A DNA stretch of 64,000 nucleotides. Origin: Streptomyces sp. CBMA29. Its GTDB lineage: Bacteria > Actinomycetota > Actinomycetes > Streptomycetales > Streptomycetaceae. Made by a program: the position numbers and the translations under genes. The notes under the pieces were generated by a model. That model saw only the letters and a program-made list of their open reading frames with translations, was not told where the DNA came from and made no database searches. The DNA is taken from positions 1-64,000 of the forward strand of contig NZ_MECL01000179.1 in NCBI RefSeq assembly GCF_014596445.1. The letters run 5' to 3'. This document shows, one piece after another, positions 16,694-24,040 of the stretch; position 1 is the stretch's first letter, and each line of letters begins with the position of its first letter.

Positions 16694-17694
16694 CGGGACG
16701 TCCTCACCCTCGGGTCGAGGAAGCTGTAGGAGAGGTCGACGAGCAGGTTCACCACGACGAAGGTGGCGGCGAAGAACAGCACGGTGGCCTGGACGAGCGG
16801 GAAGTCGCGGTGCGAGATGGCCTCGATCGTCAGCTGTCCGACGCCGGGCCAGGAGAAGACCTGTTCGGTGAGGATCGCGCCGCCCAGCAGGCTGCCGACC
16901 TCCAGGCCGACCACGGTCACCACCGGCAGCGACGCGTTGCGCAGGCCGTGGGTGAGCACCACCTTGACCGGGCCGAAGCCCTTGGCGCGGGCGGTGCGGA
17001 TGTGGTCGGAGGACAGCACGTCGATCAGCGAGGAGCGCAGCAGCCGCGCGACGACGGCGACGGAGTACACGGCGAGGGTGACCGCGGGCAGCACGAGGTT
17101 GGCGAACGTGCCGTAGCCGGACGCGGGCAGCGCGTGCAGTCCGACGGCGAAGACCAGGATCAGCAGGATGCCGACCCAGAACGGCGGGGTCGACTGGCCG
17201 AGCAGCACGCCGGTCATCACGGTGCGGTCGGAGGCCCGGCCGCGGCGCATCGCCGCGAAGATGCCCGCGGGGACCGCGACGACGAGCGTCACCACCAGTG
17301 CGGCGGCGGCCAGTTGGAGCGTGGCGGGCAACCGGTCGGCGAGCACGGTGCGTACCGGCTCGTTGTAGAAGAGGGAGTTGCCGAAGTCCAGGCGCGGCAG
17401 GCCCCACAGGAAGTCGAGGTACTGGGTGAACAGCGGCCGGTCCAGGCCCAACGACCCGCGCAGTACGGCTTCTTGCTGCGCCGTCGCGTCGGGCGGCAGC
17501 AGCAGTTTGACAGGGTCGCCGGAGAGCCGGACGAGGAAGAACGAGACGGTCGCCGTACAGAGCAGGACCAGCAGCGCGGTGCCGAGCCTGAGCAGGACGG
17601 TACGCAGCAGCCGCAGTCCGGCGCGGTCGCGGGTGTGTTCCCGCGGCTCGCCGTCGGCGGCGGACGGCCGCGGCTGGAGGGAGATGTCGGTCAT
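16690..17694 (-). CDS. Oligopeptide-type ABC permease (DppB-like)
   Basis: 334 residues. The first helix carries FFLVRLSGDPVKLLLP, typical of DppB/NikB. The coupling loop is ARAKGFGPVKVVLTHGLRN, and the C-terminal FSWPGVGQLTIEAISHRDFP is diagnostic. Overlaps the solute-binding protein gene by ATGA (17691-17694). Confidence 0.93.
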   Translation of the reverse strand: MTDISLQPRPSAADGEPREHTRDRAGLRLLRTVLLRLGTALLVLLCTATVSFFLVRLSGDPVKLLLPPDATAQQEAVLRGSLGLDRPLFTQYLDFLWGLPRLDFGNSLFYNEPVRTVLADRLPATLQLAAAALVVTLVVAVPAGIFAAMRRGRASDRTVMTGVLLGQSTPPFWVGILLILVFAVGLHALPASGYGTFANLVLPAVTLAVYSVAVVARLLRSSLIDVLSSDHIRTARAKGFGPVKVVLTHGLRNASLPVVTVVGLEVGSLLGGAILTEQVFSWPGVGQLTIEAISHRDFPLVQATVLFFAATFVVVNLLVDLSYSFLDPRVRTSR

Positions 17695-19265
17695 CGGGAG
17701 ACCTCCGCGCTCGACATGTCGAGGACGCCCGCGGGCCCCGGCTTCCAGCGCGGCCGTCGGTTGCGGGCGTAGATGTTGTCGAGCTGGTAGAGGAAGACGA
17801 ACGGCGCTTCCTGCTGCATCAGCCGTTGCAGGTCGGCGAACGCCTTGGTGCGCTCGGCGGGATCGACGGAGAGTTCCTCGATGTCGACGAGGCGGTCCGC
17901 CTCCTTCGAGTGCCAGCGGCTCTGCCTGCGGTCGCTGCGGACGTTCGACTGGATCATGCTCTCGCCGTCCAGCGTCCAGATGGTGCTGGCGGCCAGGTAC
18001 ATCGGGCCGAGCGCCGAGTGGTTGGTGGAGGTGAGCCGGCCGGCGTACGTGCCGGGGTCGAGCAGGCTGACCTTGGCGCGTACACCGGCCTTGGACAGGA
18101 GTCCGGACAGCGCCTCGGCGACGTTGGAGTCGTTGTTGGAGGCGGTGAGCGTGGTGCTGAAGCCGTGCGGGTATCCGGCTTCGGCGAGCAGCGCGCGGGC
18201 GGTCTCCACCGAGCGGGTGAACGGCTTGACCGTCGGGTCGAAGCCGAAGGCGCCGTGCGGGATCATCGCGGGCACCTCGCGCGCCTTGCCGCCGAGCACC
18301 GCTTTGATCAACAGGGGTACGTCGATGGCGTGGTTGAGGGCCTGGCGCACCCGCCGGTCGCTGAGCGGCCCCTTCTCCAGGGTGTTCAGGGACAGGTAGG
18401 AGGTGCGGATGCCGGTGTAGGCGTCCAGGGTGACACCGGGGTAGCCGTCAAGCTGCTGCGCGGCGTCGGGGGTGAGTCCGGCGACGAGGTCGACGCCGCC
18501 GCTCTGGAGGGCGGCGAGCGAGGACGAGGCGTTGGGCGCGGGGCGGAAGACCAGTTCGTCCGCGTGCGGACGGCCGGACCAGTGCTTCGGGTAGGCCCGC
18601 ATGCGCAGTTCGTGGTCGCGCTGCCAACTGACGAACGTGAACGGCCCGGTGCCGACGGGGTGCGCGGCGAAGCCCCGGTCGCCGACCTCCGCCAGATAGC
18701 GCGGCGGCACGACGACCCCGCCGAACAGCGAGAGCTTGTCGGGCAGGATCGGGTCGTGCTGCGTGGTGTGCACGTCGACGGTGAGCGGGTCGACCACGGT
18801 GACGTTCTTCACGTACCGCAGTTCGACGATCGGTGACTTGGTCTTGGGGTCGAGCAGCCGCTCGACGGAGAACTTGACCGCTGCCGCGTCACACGCCTCG
18901 CCGTTGTGGAAGGTCACGCCGGGGCGGAGCGTGAACCGCCAGGTGAGCTCGTCGCGCGCGGTCCACGTCAGCGCGAGCCGCGGGTGCAGGGCGTTGTCCT
19001 GACCGCGGGTGGTGAGGGTGTCGAACATGTTGATCAGGGCGTTCATCGAGACCATGTCGCCCTGCTTCTGCGGGTCCATGGTCACCGGGTCCCCGGGCTG
19101 CGAGACCCGCAGGACGTTGCCCGCGCCGCTCGCCGGGTTGGCGCCGCATCCCGTCAGCAGTCCGGGCGCGGCGATGGCCGGCACGAGCAGGCCGCCGAGG
19201 CGCAGGACGTCGCGGCGGCGCGGACGGCTGCGGTCCACGGCCCGCCCTTGACGTATTCGTTCCAT
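17691..19265 (-). CDS. ABC transporter solute-binding lipoprotein, family 5
   Basis: 524 residues from ATG 19265. The N-terminus has RRRDVLRLGG and then the lipobox LLTGC, so it is exported (probably by Tat) and lipid-anchored. The mature part is a peptide/opine/nickel-binding family 5 protein (DPQKQGD, ELTWRFTLRPGVTFHNGE, FDPTVKPF, and HWSGRPHADELVF regions). First gene of the importer operon, divergent from the IclR gene across 54 bases. The ligand could be a peptide or, given the neighbouring enolase and creatininase genes, an amidated sugar acid or opine-like compound. Confidence 0.92.
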   Translation of the reverse strand: MERIRQGRAVDRSRPRRRDVLRLGGLLVPAIAAPGLLTGCGANPASGAGNVLRVSQPGDPVTMDPQKQGDMVSMNALINMFDTLTTRGQDNALHPRLALTWTARDELTWRFTLRPGVTFHNGEACDAAAVKFSVERLLDPKTKSPIVELRYVKNVTVVDPLTVDVHTTQHDPILPDKLSLFGGVVVPPRYLAEVGDRGFAAHPVGTGPFTFVSWQRDHELRMRAYPKHWSGRPHADELVFRPAPNASSSLAALQSGGVDLVAGLTPDAAQQLDGYPGVTLDAYTGIRTSYLSLNTLEKGPLSDRRVRQALNHAIDVPLLIKAVLGGKAREVPAMIPHGAFGFDPTVKPFTRSVETARALLAEAGYPHGFSTTLTASNNDSNVAEALSGLLSKAGVRAKVSLLDPGTYAGRLTSTNHSALGPMYLAASTIWTLDGESMIQSNVRSDRRQSRWHSKEADRLVDIEELSVDPAERTKAFADLQRLMQQEAPFVFLYQLDNIYARNRRPRWKPGPAGVLDMSSAEVSR

Positions 19266-19280
19266 TGAACAACACATCCG

Positions 19281-19295
19281 TTCCGGCAGATGGAA
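19281..19295. promoter_or_regulatory. Candidate IclR operator (TTCC-N7-GGAA)
   Basis: TTCCGGCAGATGGAA is an interrupted inverted repeat in the 54-base gap between the divergent importer operon and the IclR gene. A second half site TTCCAT overlaps the importer start (19260-19265). The position suits repression of both directions by the adjacent IclR protein. Confidence 0.45.
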
Positions 19296-19319
19296 TGCGG
19301 TTGGGTTAAGCTAAGCGAC

Positions 19320-20156
19320 ATGTCGAAAGCGGTCAACACCCGAGCCAGCGAGCAAGAGCCCGCGAAGGGTCCCGTCGACAAGGCGATGGAGGTGCTCGAA
19401 GCGCTCGTACAGACCGGTGGCCCGCACCGGTTGGGCGATATCGCACGACGCACGGGACTGACCAAACCGACCGTCCACCGCCATCTGAGAACGCTGGCCG
19501 AGTACGGCTTCGCCCAGCCCGCCGAGGGCGGCAGCTACCGCGCCGGACCCCGGCTGCTGGGGCTCGCCGCCGCCGCGCTGCACGACAGCCGGGACCTCGC
19601 GCTCGCCCGCCCGGTCCTGGCCGACCTGCGGCGGCGTACCGGACTGCTCGCGCAGTACGCCGTACGCCACGGCGACGAGGCCGTCCTGCTGGCGGAGTCC
19701 GAGCCCGCCGGCGAGTACCGGCTGAGCGGGCGGCCGGGCGGCCGGGTCCCGCTGCACAGCAGCGGGGTGGGGCTCGCGATGCTCTCCGCGCTGCCGCCGC
19801 ACGAGACGGCGGCGCTGCTGGACGCCGGGCCGCTGACCGCCCGCACCCCGCGCACCCCCACCGAGGCCGCGGAGCTGCGCGCGCTGCTGCGGGACGCGGC
19901 GAGCACCGGTTACGCCGTGGACGACGAGTACGACGAGCCGGACGTACGGTCGGTGGCCGCGCCGGTCCTCGACGGCGAGGGGCGGGTGGTCGGCGCGATC
20001 GGCGTCCGCGGCCTGACCTTCACGCTGGACGAACGGAGTGTGGAGATGTTCGGTCCGATGGTGCGGGCGGCGGCTCGTACGGTGTCGGGGGGGCTGGGCC
20101 GCGTGCCCGCGACGCCGTTCCTCGTGGTGGACACCGAGGCGGGTGAGTTGGCGTGA
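19320..20156 (+). CDS. IclR-family transcriptional regulator
   Basis: 278 residues from ATG 19320. Winged helix-turn-helix at about 20-80 (KAMEVLEALVQTG, LGDIARRTGLTKPTVHRHL), then the IclR effector domain (VPLHSSGVGLAMLSALP, GYAVDDEYDEPDVRSVAAPV). It most likely senses the importer substrate or a breakdown product and controls the divergent ABC operon. Its stop overlaps the GTG of the serine hydrolase gene. Confidence 0.92.
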   Translation: MSKAVNTRASEQEPAKGPVDKAMEVLEALVQTGGPHRLGDIARRTGLTKPTVHRHLRTLAEYGFAQPAEGGSYRAGPRLLGLAAAALHDSRDLALARPVLADLRRRTGLLAQYAVRHGDEAVLLAESEPAGEYRLSGRPGGRVPLHSSGVGLAMLSALPPHETAALLDAGPLTARTPRTPTEAAELRALLRDAASTGYAVDDEYDEPDVRSVAAPVLDGEGRVVGAIGVRGLTFTLDERSVEMFGPMVRAAARTVSGGLGRVPATPFLVVDTEAGELA

Positions 20157-21253
20157 GCGGGGGCGGAGCCGGGGGCGGGGGCGGGGGCGGGGACGAGTTC
20201 AGCGGCGGGGACGAGTTCAGCGGCAGGGTCGCGCTCGGGGAGATCGTCGCCGCCGGGCGCACGCGCCGCGCGTACTCGGGCGCCGCCTGGTCCGTCGGTA
20301 CGGCGGCGGGTCCACTGGACCGGGGCTGGACCGGCACCCGCGCCTGGGACGGACCGGCGCTCACCGGCGACGAATTGTGGGACCTGGCGTCGGTGACGAA
20401 GCCCGTCGTCGGCCTCGCCGTGATGGCCCTGGTGGACCGGGGCGCGCTGGACCTCGCGGGCACCGTCGGACGGTATCTTCCGGCCTACCGGGGCGGCGAC
20501 AAGGCCGACCTCACCGTACGGCAGCTGCTCACGCACACCTCGGGACTGCCGGGCCAGGTCCAGCTCTACCGCGAACACCCCACGCGCGAGGCCCTGTTGG
20601 AGGCGCTGCGCCTCCTGCCGCCGCGCTCGGCGCCCGACACCCGGGTCGAGTACTCCTCCCAGGGCTTCATCCTGCTCGGCCTCATCGCCGAGAGCGCGGC
20701 GGGCGAACCGCTGGACGAACTGGTGGACCAACTGGTGTGCGCACCACTCGGGTTGAAGGACACCGGCTTCACCCCGGACCAGGCGGGCCGCGCGCGGGCC
20801 GTCGCCACCGAGGACTGCCCCTGGCGCGGACGCGTCGTGGCGGGCGAGGTGCACGACGAGAACGCCGTGGTGCTCGGCGGAGTCGGCGGCCACGCCGGGC
20901 TGTTCGCCCCCCTCGCGGACGTGGAACGGCTCGGCCGGTCACTCGCGGGCGGCGCGCGCGAACTGCTGCGCCCCGAGACCTTCGCCCTGATGACGGCCCC
21001 CCACACCGACGGCCTCGCGCTGCGCCGCGGCCTCGCCTGGCAGGGCCAGGACCCGGTCGGCTCCCCCGTGGGCCCCGCCCCCGGCCCCGACTCCTTCGGC
21101 CACACCGGCTTCACCGGCACCAGCCTCTGGATCGACCCCGCCACCGCCCGTTACGCCGTCCTCCTCACCAACCGCGTCCACCCCTCCCGCACCGCCGACG
21201 GCATCACCGCCGTCCGCCACGCCTTCCACACGGCGGCGGCAGCGGCGAGGTGA
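20153..21253 (+). CDS. Beta-lactamase-family serine hydrolase
   Basis: 366 residues, GTG start overlapping the IclR stop (GTGA). Nucleophile motif S-x-x-K in DLASVTKPVVG, Tyr motif VEYSSQGF, and HTG in GHTGFTGTSLW in place of KTG, as in class-C-like esterases and D-aminopeptidases. No signal peptide, so cytoplasmic. The first 25 residues are Gly-rich with a tandem GDEFSG duplication (an 18-base repeat near 20191-20226). Co-expression with IclR suggests it opens an ester, lactam or D-amino-acid amide bond of the imported compound. Confidence 0.88.
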   Translation: MSGGGAGGGGGGGDEFSGGDEFSGRVALGEIVAAGRTRRAYSGAAWSVGTAAGPLDRGWTGTRAWDGPALTGDELWDLASVTKPVVGLAVMALVDRGALDLAGTVGRYLPAYRGGDKADLTVRQLLTHTSGLPGQVQLYREHPTREALLEALRLLPPRSAPDTRVEYSSQGFILLGLIAESAAGEPLDELVDQLVCAPLGLKDTGFTPDQAGRARAVATEDCPWRGRVVAGEVHDENAVVLGGVGGHAGLFAPLADVERLGRSLAGGARELLRPETFALMTAPHTDGLALRRGLAWQGQDPVGSPVGPAPGPDSFGHTGFTGTSLWIDPATARYAVLLTNRVHPSRTADGITAVRHAFHTAAAAAR

Positions 21254-21281
21254 TATCGGTCGGGCCGTACGCCGCATCCGC

Positions 21282-21315
21282 CGAAGGGCCGCGGCCCTCG
21301 CAGCCGGGCCCTTCG
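21282..21315. terminator. Bidirectional hairpin terminator candidate
   Basis: CGAAGGGCC (21282-21290) pairs with GGCCCTTCG (21307-21315), nine perfect pairs, 16-base loop. It lies between the convergent serine hydrolase and GH16 genes. Confidence 0.6.
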
Positions 21316-21347
21316 ACGTAGGCGGCCTCAGGAGGCCCCGGCCACCG

Positions 21348-23102
21348 TCATGCCAGGGCGAACTTCTGGGCGCCGGAGCCGTTGCAGTCCCAGATCTGGA
21401 GCCGCGTGCCGTTCGCGGTGGCAGCCGAGGGCGAGTCGACGCACCGGCCGGTGGTCGGATTGGACATCGAACCGTCGCCGTTGGTCACCCAGTTCTGGTA
21501 TCCGCCGCCGTTGCAGGTGGCCAACTGGAGCTTTGTGCCTGCCGCGTTGGCGCCGCCCGCGATGTCCAGGCACTTGCCGAGCGTCCGCAGGGTCTGCCCG
21601 CTCCAGGTCCACTTCTGGTCGAGTGAGGTCGCCTGCTGGCAGTCCCACAGTTGGACCGCGGTGCCGTCGCCGCCGGTGTCGTTGCCCGCGACGTCCACGC
21701 ACTTGCCGCCGGGACCGTAGATCGGGGTGCCGATGGCGAACTTCTGGGCGCCGGAGCCGTTGCAGTCCCAGATCTGGAGCCGCGTGCCGTTCGCGGTGGC
21801 GCCCGAGGGCGAGTCGACGCACCGGCCGCTGGCCGGATTCCGCAGCGAACCGTCGCTCTGCCGTACCCAGTTCTGGTAGCCGCCGCTGTTGCAGGTGGCG
21901 AGTTGGAGCTTCGTACCTCCCGCGCTGTTGCCGCCCGCGATGTCCAGGCACTTGCCGAGGGTCTGGAGGGTCTGGCCGCTCCAGGTCCAGTGCTGGTCCT
22001 TGGCCGCCGCCTGGCAGTCCCACAGTTGGACCGCCGTGCCGTCGCCGCCCGTGTCGTCGCCCGCCACGTCCACGCACTTGCCGCCGGGACCGGTGATCGT
22101 CTGGCCGTTCACAGAACCGCCGCCGCCACCGCCGCCGGAGCCGGGCGCCTTGTTGTACACGGCCAGCGAGTCGATGACCATCTTCCCGCCGGAGACCGTG
22201 GCCGCGTTCGGGCCGCCGCCGAAGGCGTCGGGGAAGCCGCCGCCGATCGCGAGGTCGTAGATGATGAAGAACGGGTGGTCGATCGCGTTGGACCAGGTGG
22301 TCGCGTCCACCTGGTTGGCGCTGACGGTGTAGAAGTTGTTCCCGTCGAGGTAGAACCGGATCTGCTCGGGCGACACGGAGCGGTCGATCTCCGCCGCGTA
22401 GTCGTGGAAGCCGGTCTGGCAGCCGGAACAGGCGCGCTCGCCCGAGCCGATGCCGGTCGACTCGTTGCACGGCCCGCCCGGGTTCACACCGCAGTGGATG
22501 GTGCTGAACTCGGAGCTGCGGCCGTTGATGTCCTCCATGATGTCGATCTCGCCGGACTTCGGCCAGGTCACACCGTCACGCAGCGGTGCGCCGAGCATCC
22601 AGAACGCCGGCCAGTAGCCCGCGCCGTTGGCGGTGCTGACATTGGGCTGCTGAAGGACCGACTCGATGCGTACGACTCCGCCCGCCGGGGCGCCGAAGGT
22701 GGCCGCCTGGGTCTCCACGCGCCCGGACGTCCATCCGCCGCGCGGGTCGGAACCGGAGTGCAGGGCCTGGAGCACCAGATGGCCCTGGCCGTCGTAGTAG
22801 ACGTTCGACGTGCTGCTGGTCATGGTCTCGATCTCACCGGTGCCGAAATTGCTGCCCGGCCCGGTGTCGTACTTCCACAGGTTCTGGTCGATGCCGGTGC
22901 CGGACGCGCCGTTGAAGTCGTCGCTCCAGGTGAGCGTGAAGCCGGGCGGCGTCGGGGGCACTGCCGCCTCGGCCTTCGTGGTCGTGAGGTTCACTGTCGC
23001 GACGACGGTGGCGGCCACCGTGACCGCGACGACGGGGATGAGTGAGAGCGCTCTCTTCCATGCGCGGCGTCGCGGCCCTGCGATGAGAGGTGTCATGTAC
23101 AC
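21348..23102 (-). CDS. Secreted GH16 endo-beta-glucanase with two CBM13 (ricin-type) domains
   Basis: 584 residues (ATG 23102; ATG 23096 two codons later is equally possible). Signal peptide to about residue 47 (cut near AEA). GH16 domain about 50-325 with the catalytic GEIDIMED: nucleophile E185, D187 and acid/base E190. A Gly/Ser linker (about 326-336) is followed by two beta-trefoil lectin domains, each with repeats of the QxW type (DQHWTW, YQNWV, QKFAI). The two lectin domains are close copies of each other. Predicted action: cleavage of beta-1,3- or mixed-linked glucans outside the cell. Confidence 0.93.
   Translation of the reverse strand: MYMTPLIAGPRRRAWKRALSLIPVVAVTVAATVVATVNLTTTKAEAAVPPTPPGFTLTWSDDFNGASGTGIDQNLWKYDTGPGSNFGTGEIETMTSSTSNVYYDGQGHLVLQALHSGSDPRGGWTSGRVETQAATFGAPAGGVVRIESVLQQPNVSTANGAGYWPAFWMLGAPLRDGVTWPKSGEIDIMEDINGRSSEFSTIHCGVNPGGPCNESTGIGSGERACSGCQTGFHDYAAEIDRSVSPEQIRFYLDGNNFYTVSANQVDATTWSNAIDHPFFIIYDLAIGGGFPDAFGGGPNAATVSGGKMVIDSLAVYNKAPGSGGGGGGGSVNGQTITGPGGKCVDVAGDDTGGDGTAVQLWDCQAAAKDQHWTWSGQTLQTLGKCLDIAGGNSAGGTKLQLATCNSGGYQNWVRQSDGSLRNPASGRCVDSPSGATANGTRLQIWDCNGSGAQKFAIGTPIYGPGGKCVDVAGNDTGGDGTAVQLWDCQQATSLDQKWTWSGQTLRTLGKCLDIAGGANAAGTKLQLATCNGGGYQNWVTNGDGSMSNPTTGRCVDSPSAATANGTRLQIWDCNGSGAQKFALA
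23044..23055. promoter_or_regulatory. CebR/LacI-type operator palindrome inside the GH16 signal-peptide codons
   Basis: GAGAGCGCTCTC is a perfect 12-base palindrome with the AGCGCT core of CebR-type sites (consensus recalled as TGGGAGCGCTCCCA). It lies 48-59 bases inside the coding region, where it would block elongation or initiation. Suggests control of GH16 by a glucan-oligosaccharide-responsive LacI-family repressor. Confidence 0.5.
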
Positions 23103-23140
23103 AGCTTGGCGAGGGGGACGGTGTCCGACAAGACGCTGGC

Positions 23141-23224
23141 GCGTTCACGCGGATACGTTCACGCGGGTGCGTTGGTGTGGGTGCGTTCACGCGGATACGT
23201 TCACGCGGGTCCGTTGGTGTGGCT
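23141..23224. repeat. Two 42-base tandem repeats upstream of GH16 and HNH genes
   Basis: Copies 23141-23182 and 23183-23224 differ at only two or three positions. Each contains two internal GTTCACGCGG units. They lie in the 189-base gap between the divergent GH16 and HNH genes, so they may carry regulator sites or affect promoter spacing. Confidence 0.85.
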
Positions 23225-23291
23225 CGTGTCCAGGCGCGCCCGTGTCCGTGTCCGGGGCGGCATGCCTGCGACGGCCCTATGATCGCCGGTC

Positions 23292-23900
23292 ATGGACTGG
23301 CTGGAGCGTGCCGCGGGGTTGAGGCAGTGGACCGGGAACGGGAACCGCGCGCCCCACAAGCCGCTGCTCGGCCGGCTGGCGCGCGTCCTGCTCGACCTGA
23401 ACTTTCCGCCGTCGTTGCACCCGGACCTGTGTGAGGCGGTCGGACTTGAACTGGAGCCGGCCGAGACGGAATTCCTCGTCGCCGGGCGGCGGCAGCGGGA
23501 CCGGCGGATGCGGGAGGCGGTGCTGTCCGCCTACAAGTACCAGTGCGCCTTCTGCGGCTACGACGGCAGAATCGGCACGGTCCCGGTCGGGTTGGAGGCC
23601 GCGCATGTGCGCTGGTGGGCCTTTGACGGGCCGGACGACGTCGACAACGGGCTGTGCCTGTGCGCGCTGCACCACAAGCTGTTCGACAAGGGAGTCCTCG
23701 GGATCGGCGCGGGCCACCGGGTCCTGGTGTCCCAGGGGTTCGTCGGACGGAGCACAGCCGCCCGCGAGCACGTGATCGCCCTCGCGGGCCGCCCGCTGCT
23801 CGGCCCGCAGCCGGGTGCCGACCCGGTCGCGGCGGCCCACCGTTCATGGCACACCGAGCAGGTCTTCCACGGCACCCCGCGCCCTCCCGCCCTCGTATGA
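23292..23900 (+). CDS. HNH endonuclease of phosphorothioate-DNA-binding (SBD-HNH) type, internally shortened
   Basis: 202 residues. The C-terminal half is a complete HNH domain with zinc and active-site motifs (CAFCGYDG, LEAAHVRWW, DNGLCLCALHHKLFDKG). The N-terminus WLERAAGLRQW followed by RAPHKPLL is the start of the sulfur-binding domain of modification-dependent restriction enzymes, which from memory are about 300 residues long. After KPLL the sequence jumps straight to LLDLNFPPSLHPDLCEAVGLELE, so about 100 residues of the DNA-recognition domain appear to be missing in frame. It may be an inactive relic or a nuclease with altered recognition. Confidence 0.75.
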   Translation: MDWLERAAGLRQWTGNGNRAPHKPLLGRLARVLLDLNFPPSLHPDLCEAVGLELEPAETEFLVAGRRQRDRRMREAVLSAYKYQCAFCGYDGRIGTVPVGLEAAHVRWWAFDGPDDVDNGLCLCALHHKLFDKGVLGIGAGHRVLVSQGFVGRSTAAREHVIALAGRPLLGPQPGADPVAAAHRSWHTEQVFHGTPRPPALV

Positions 23901-24040
23901 GCACCCGCCGGGCACAGCGTGTGCCCGCCGGGCGGGAACCAAAGGCCGGTGGTGGGGCGTCCAGGGAGACGGAGGCGCACCGCTGGGGGCGATGAGAGAA
24001 TCGGCGGGATCACCGAGACTGACGACGGGGGTGTCTGGCG

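Noticed and set aside
14146-19265. Nickel importer (NikABCDE) assignment for the ABC operon
   Set aside because: Family 5 transporters look alike across nickel, opine and peptide uptake; there are no nickel-enzyme or NikR genes nearby, so a peptide or opine-like substrate is at least as likely.
23141-23224. Possible CRISPR repeats in the 42-base duplication
   Set aside because: Only two copies, directly adjacent with no spacers, and no cas genes nearby.
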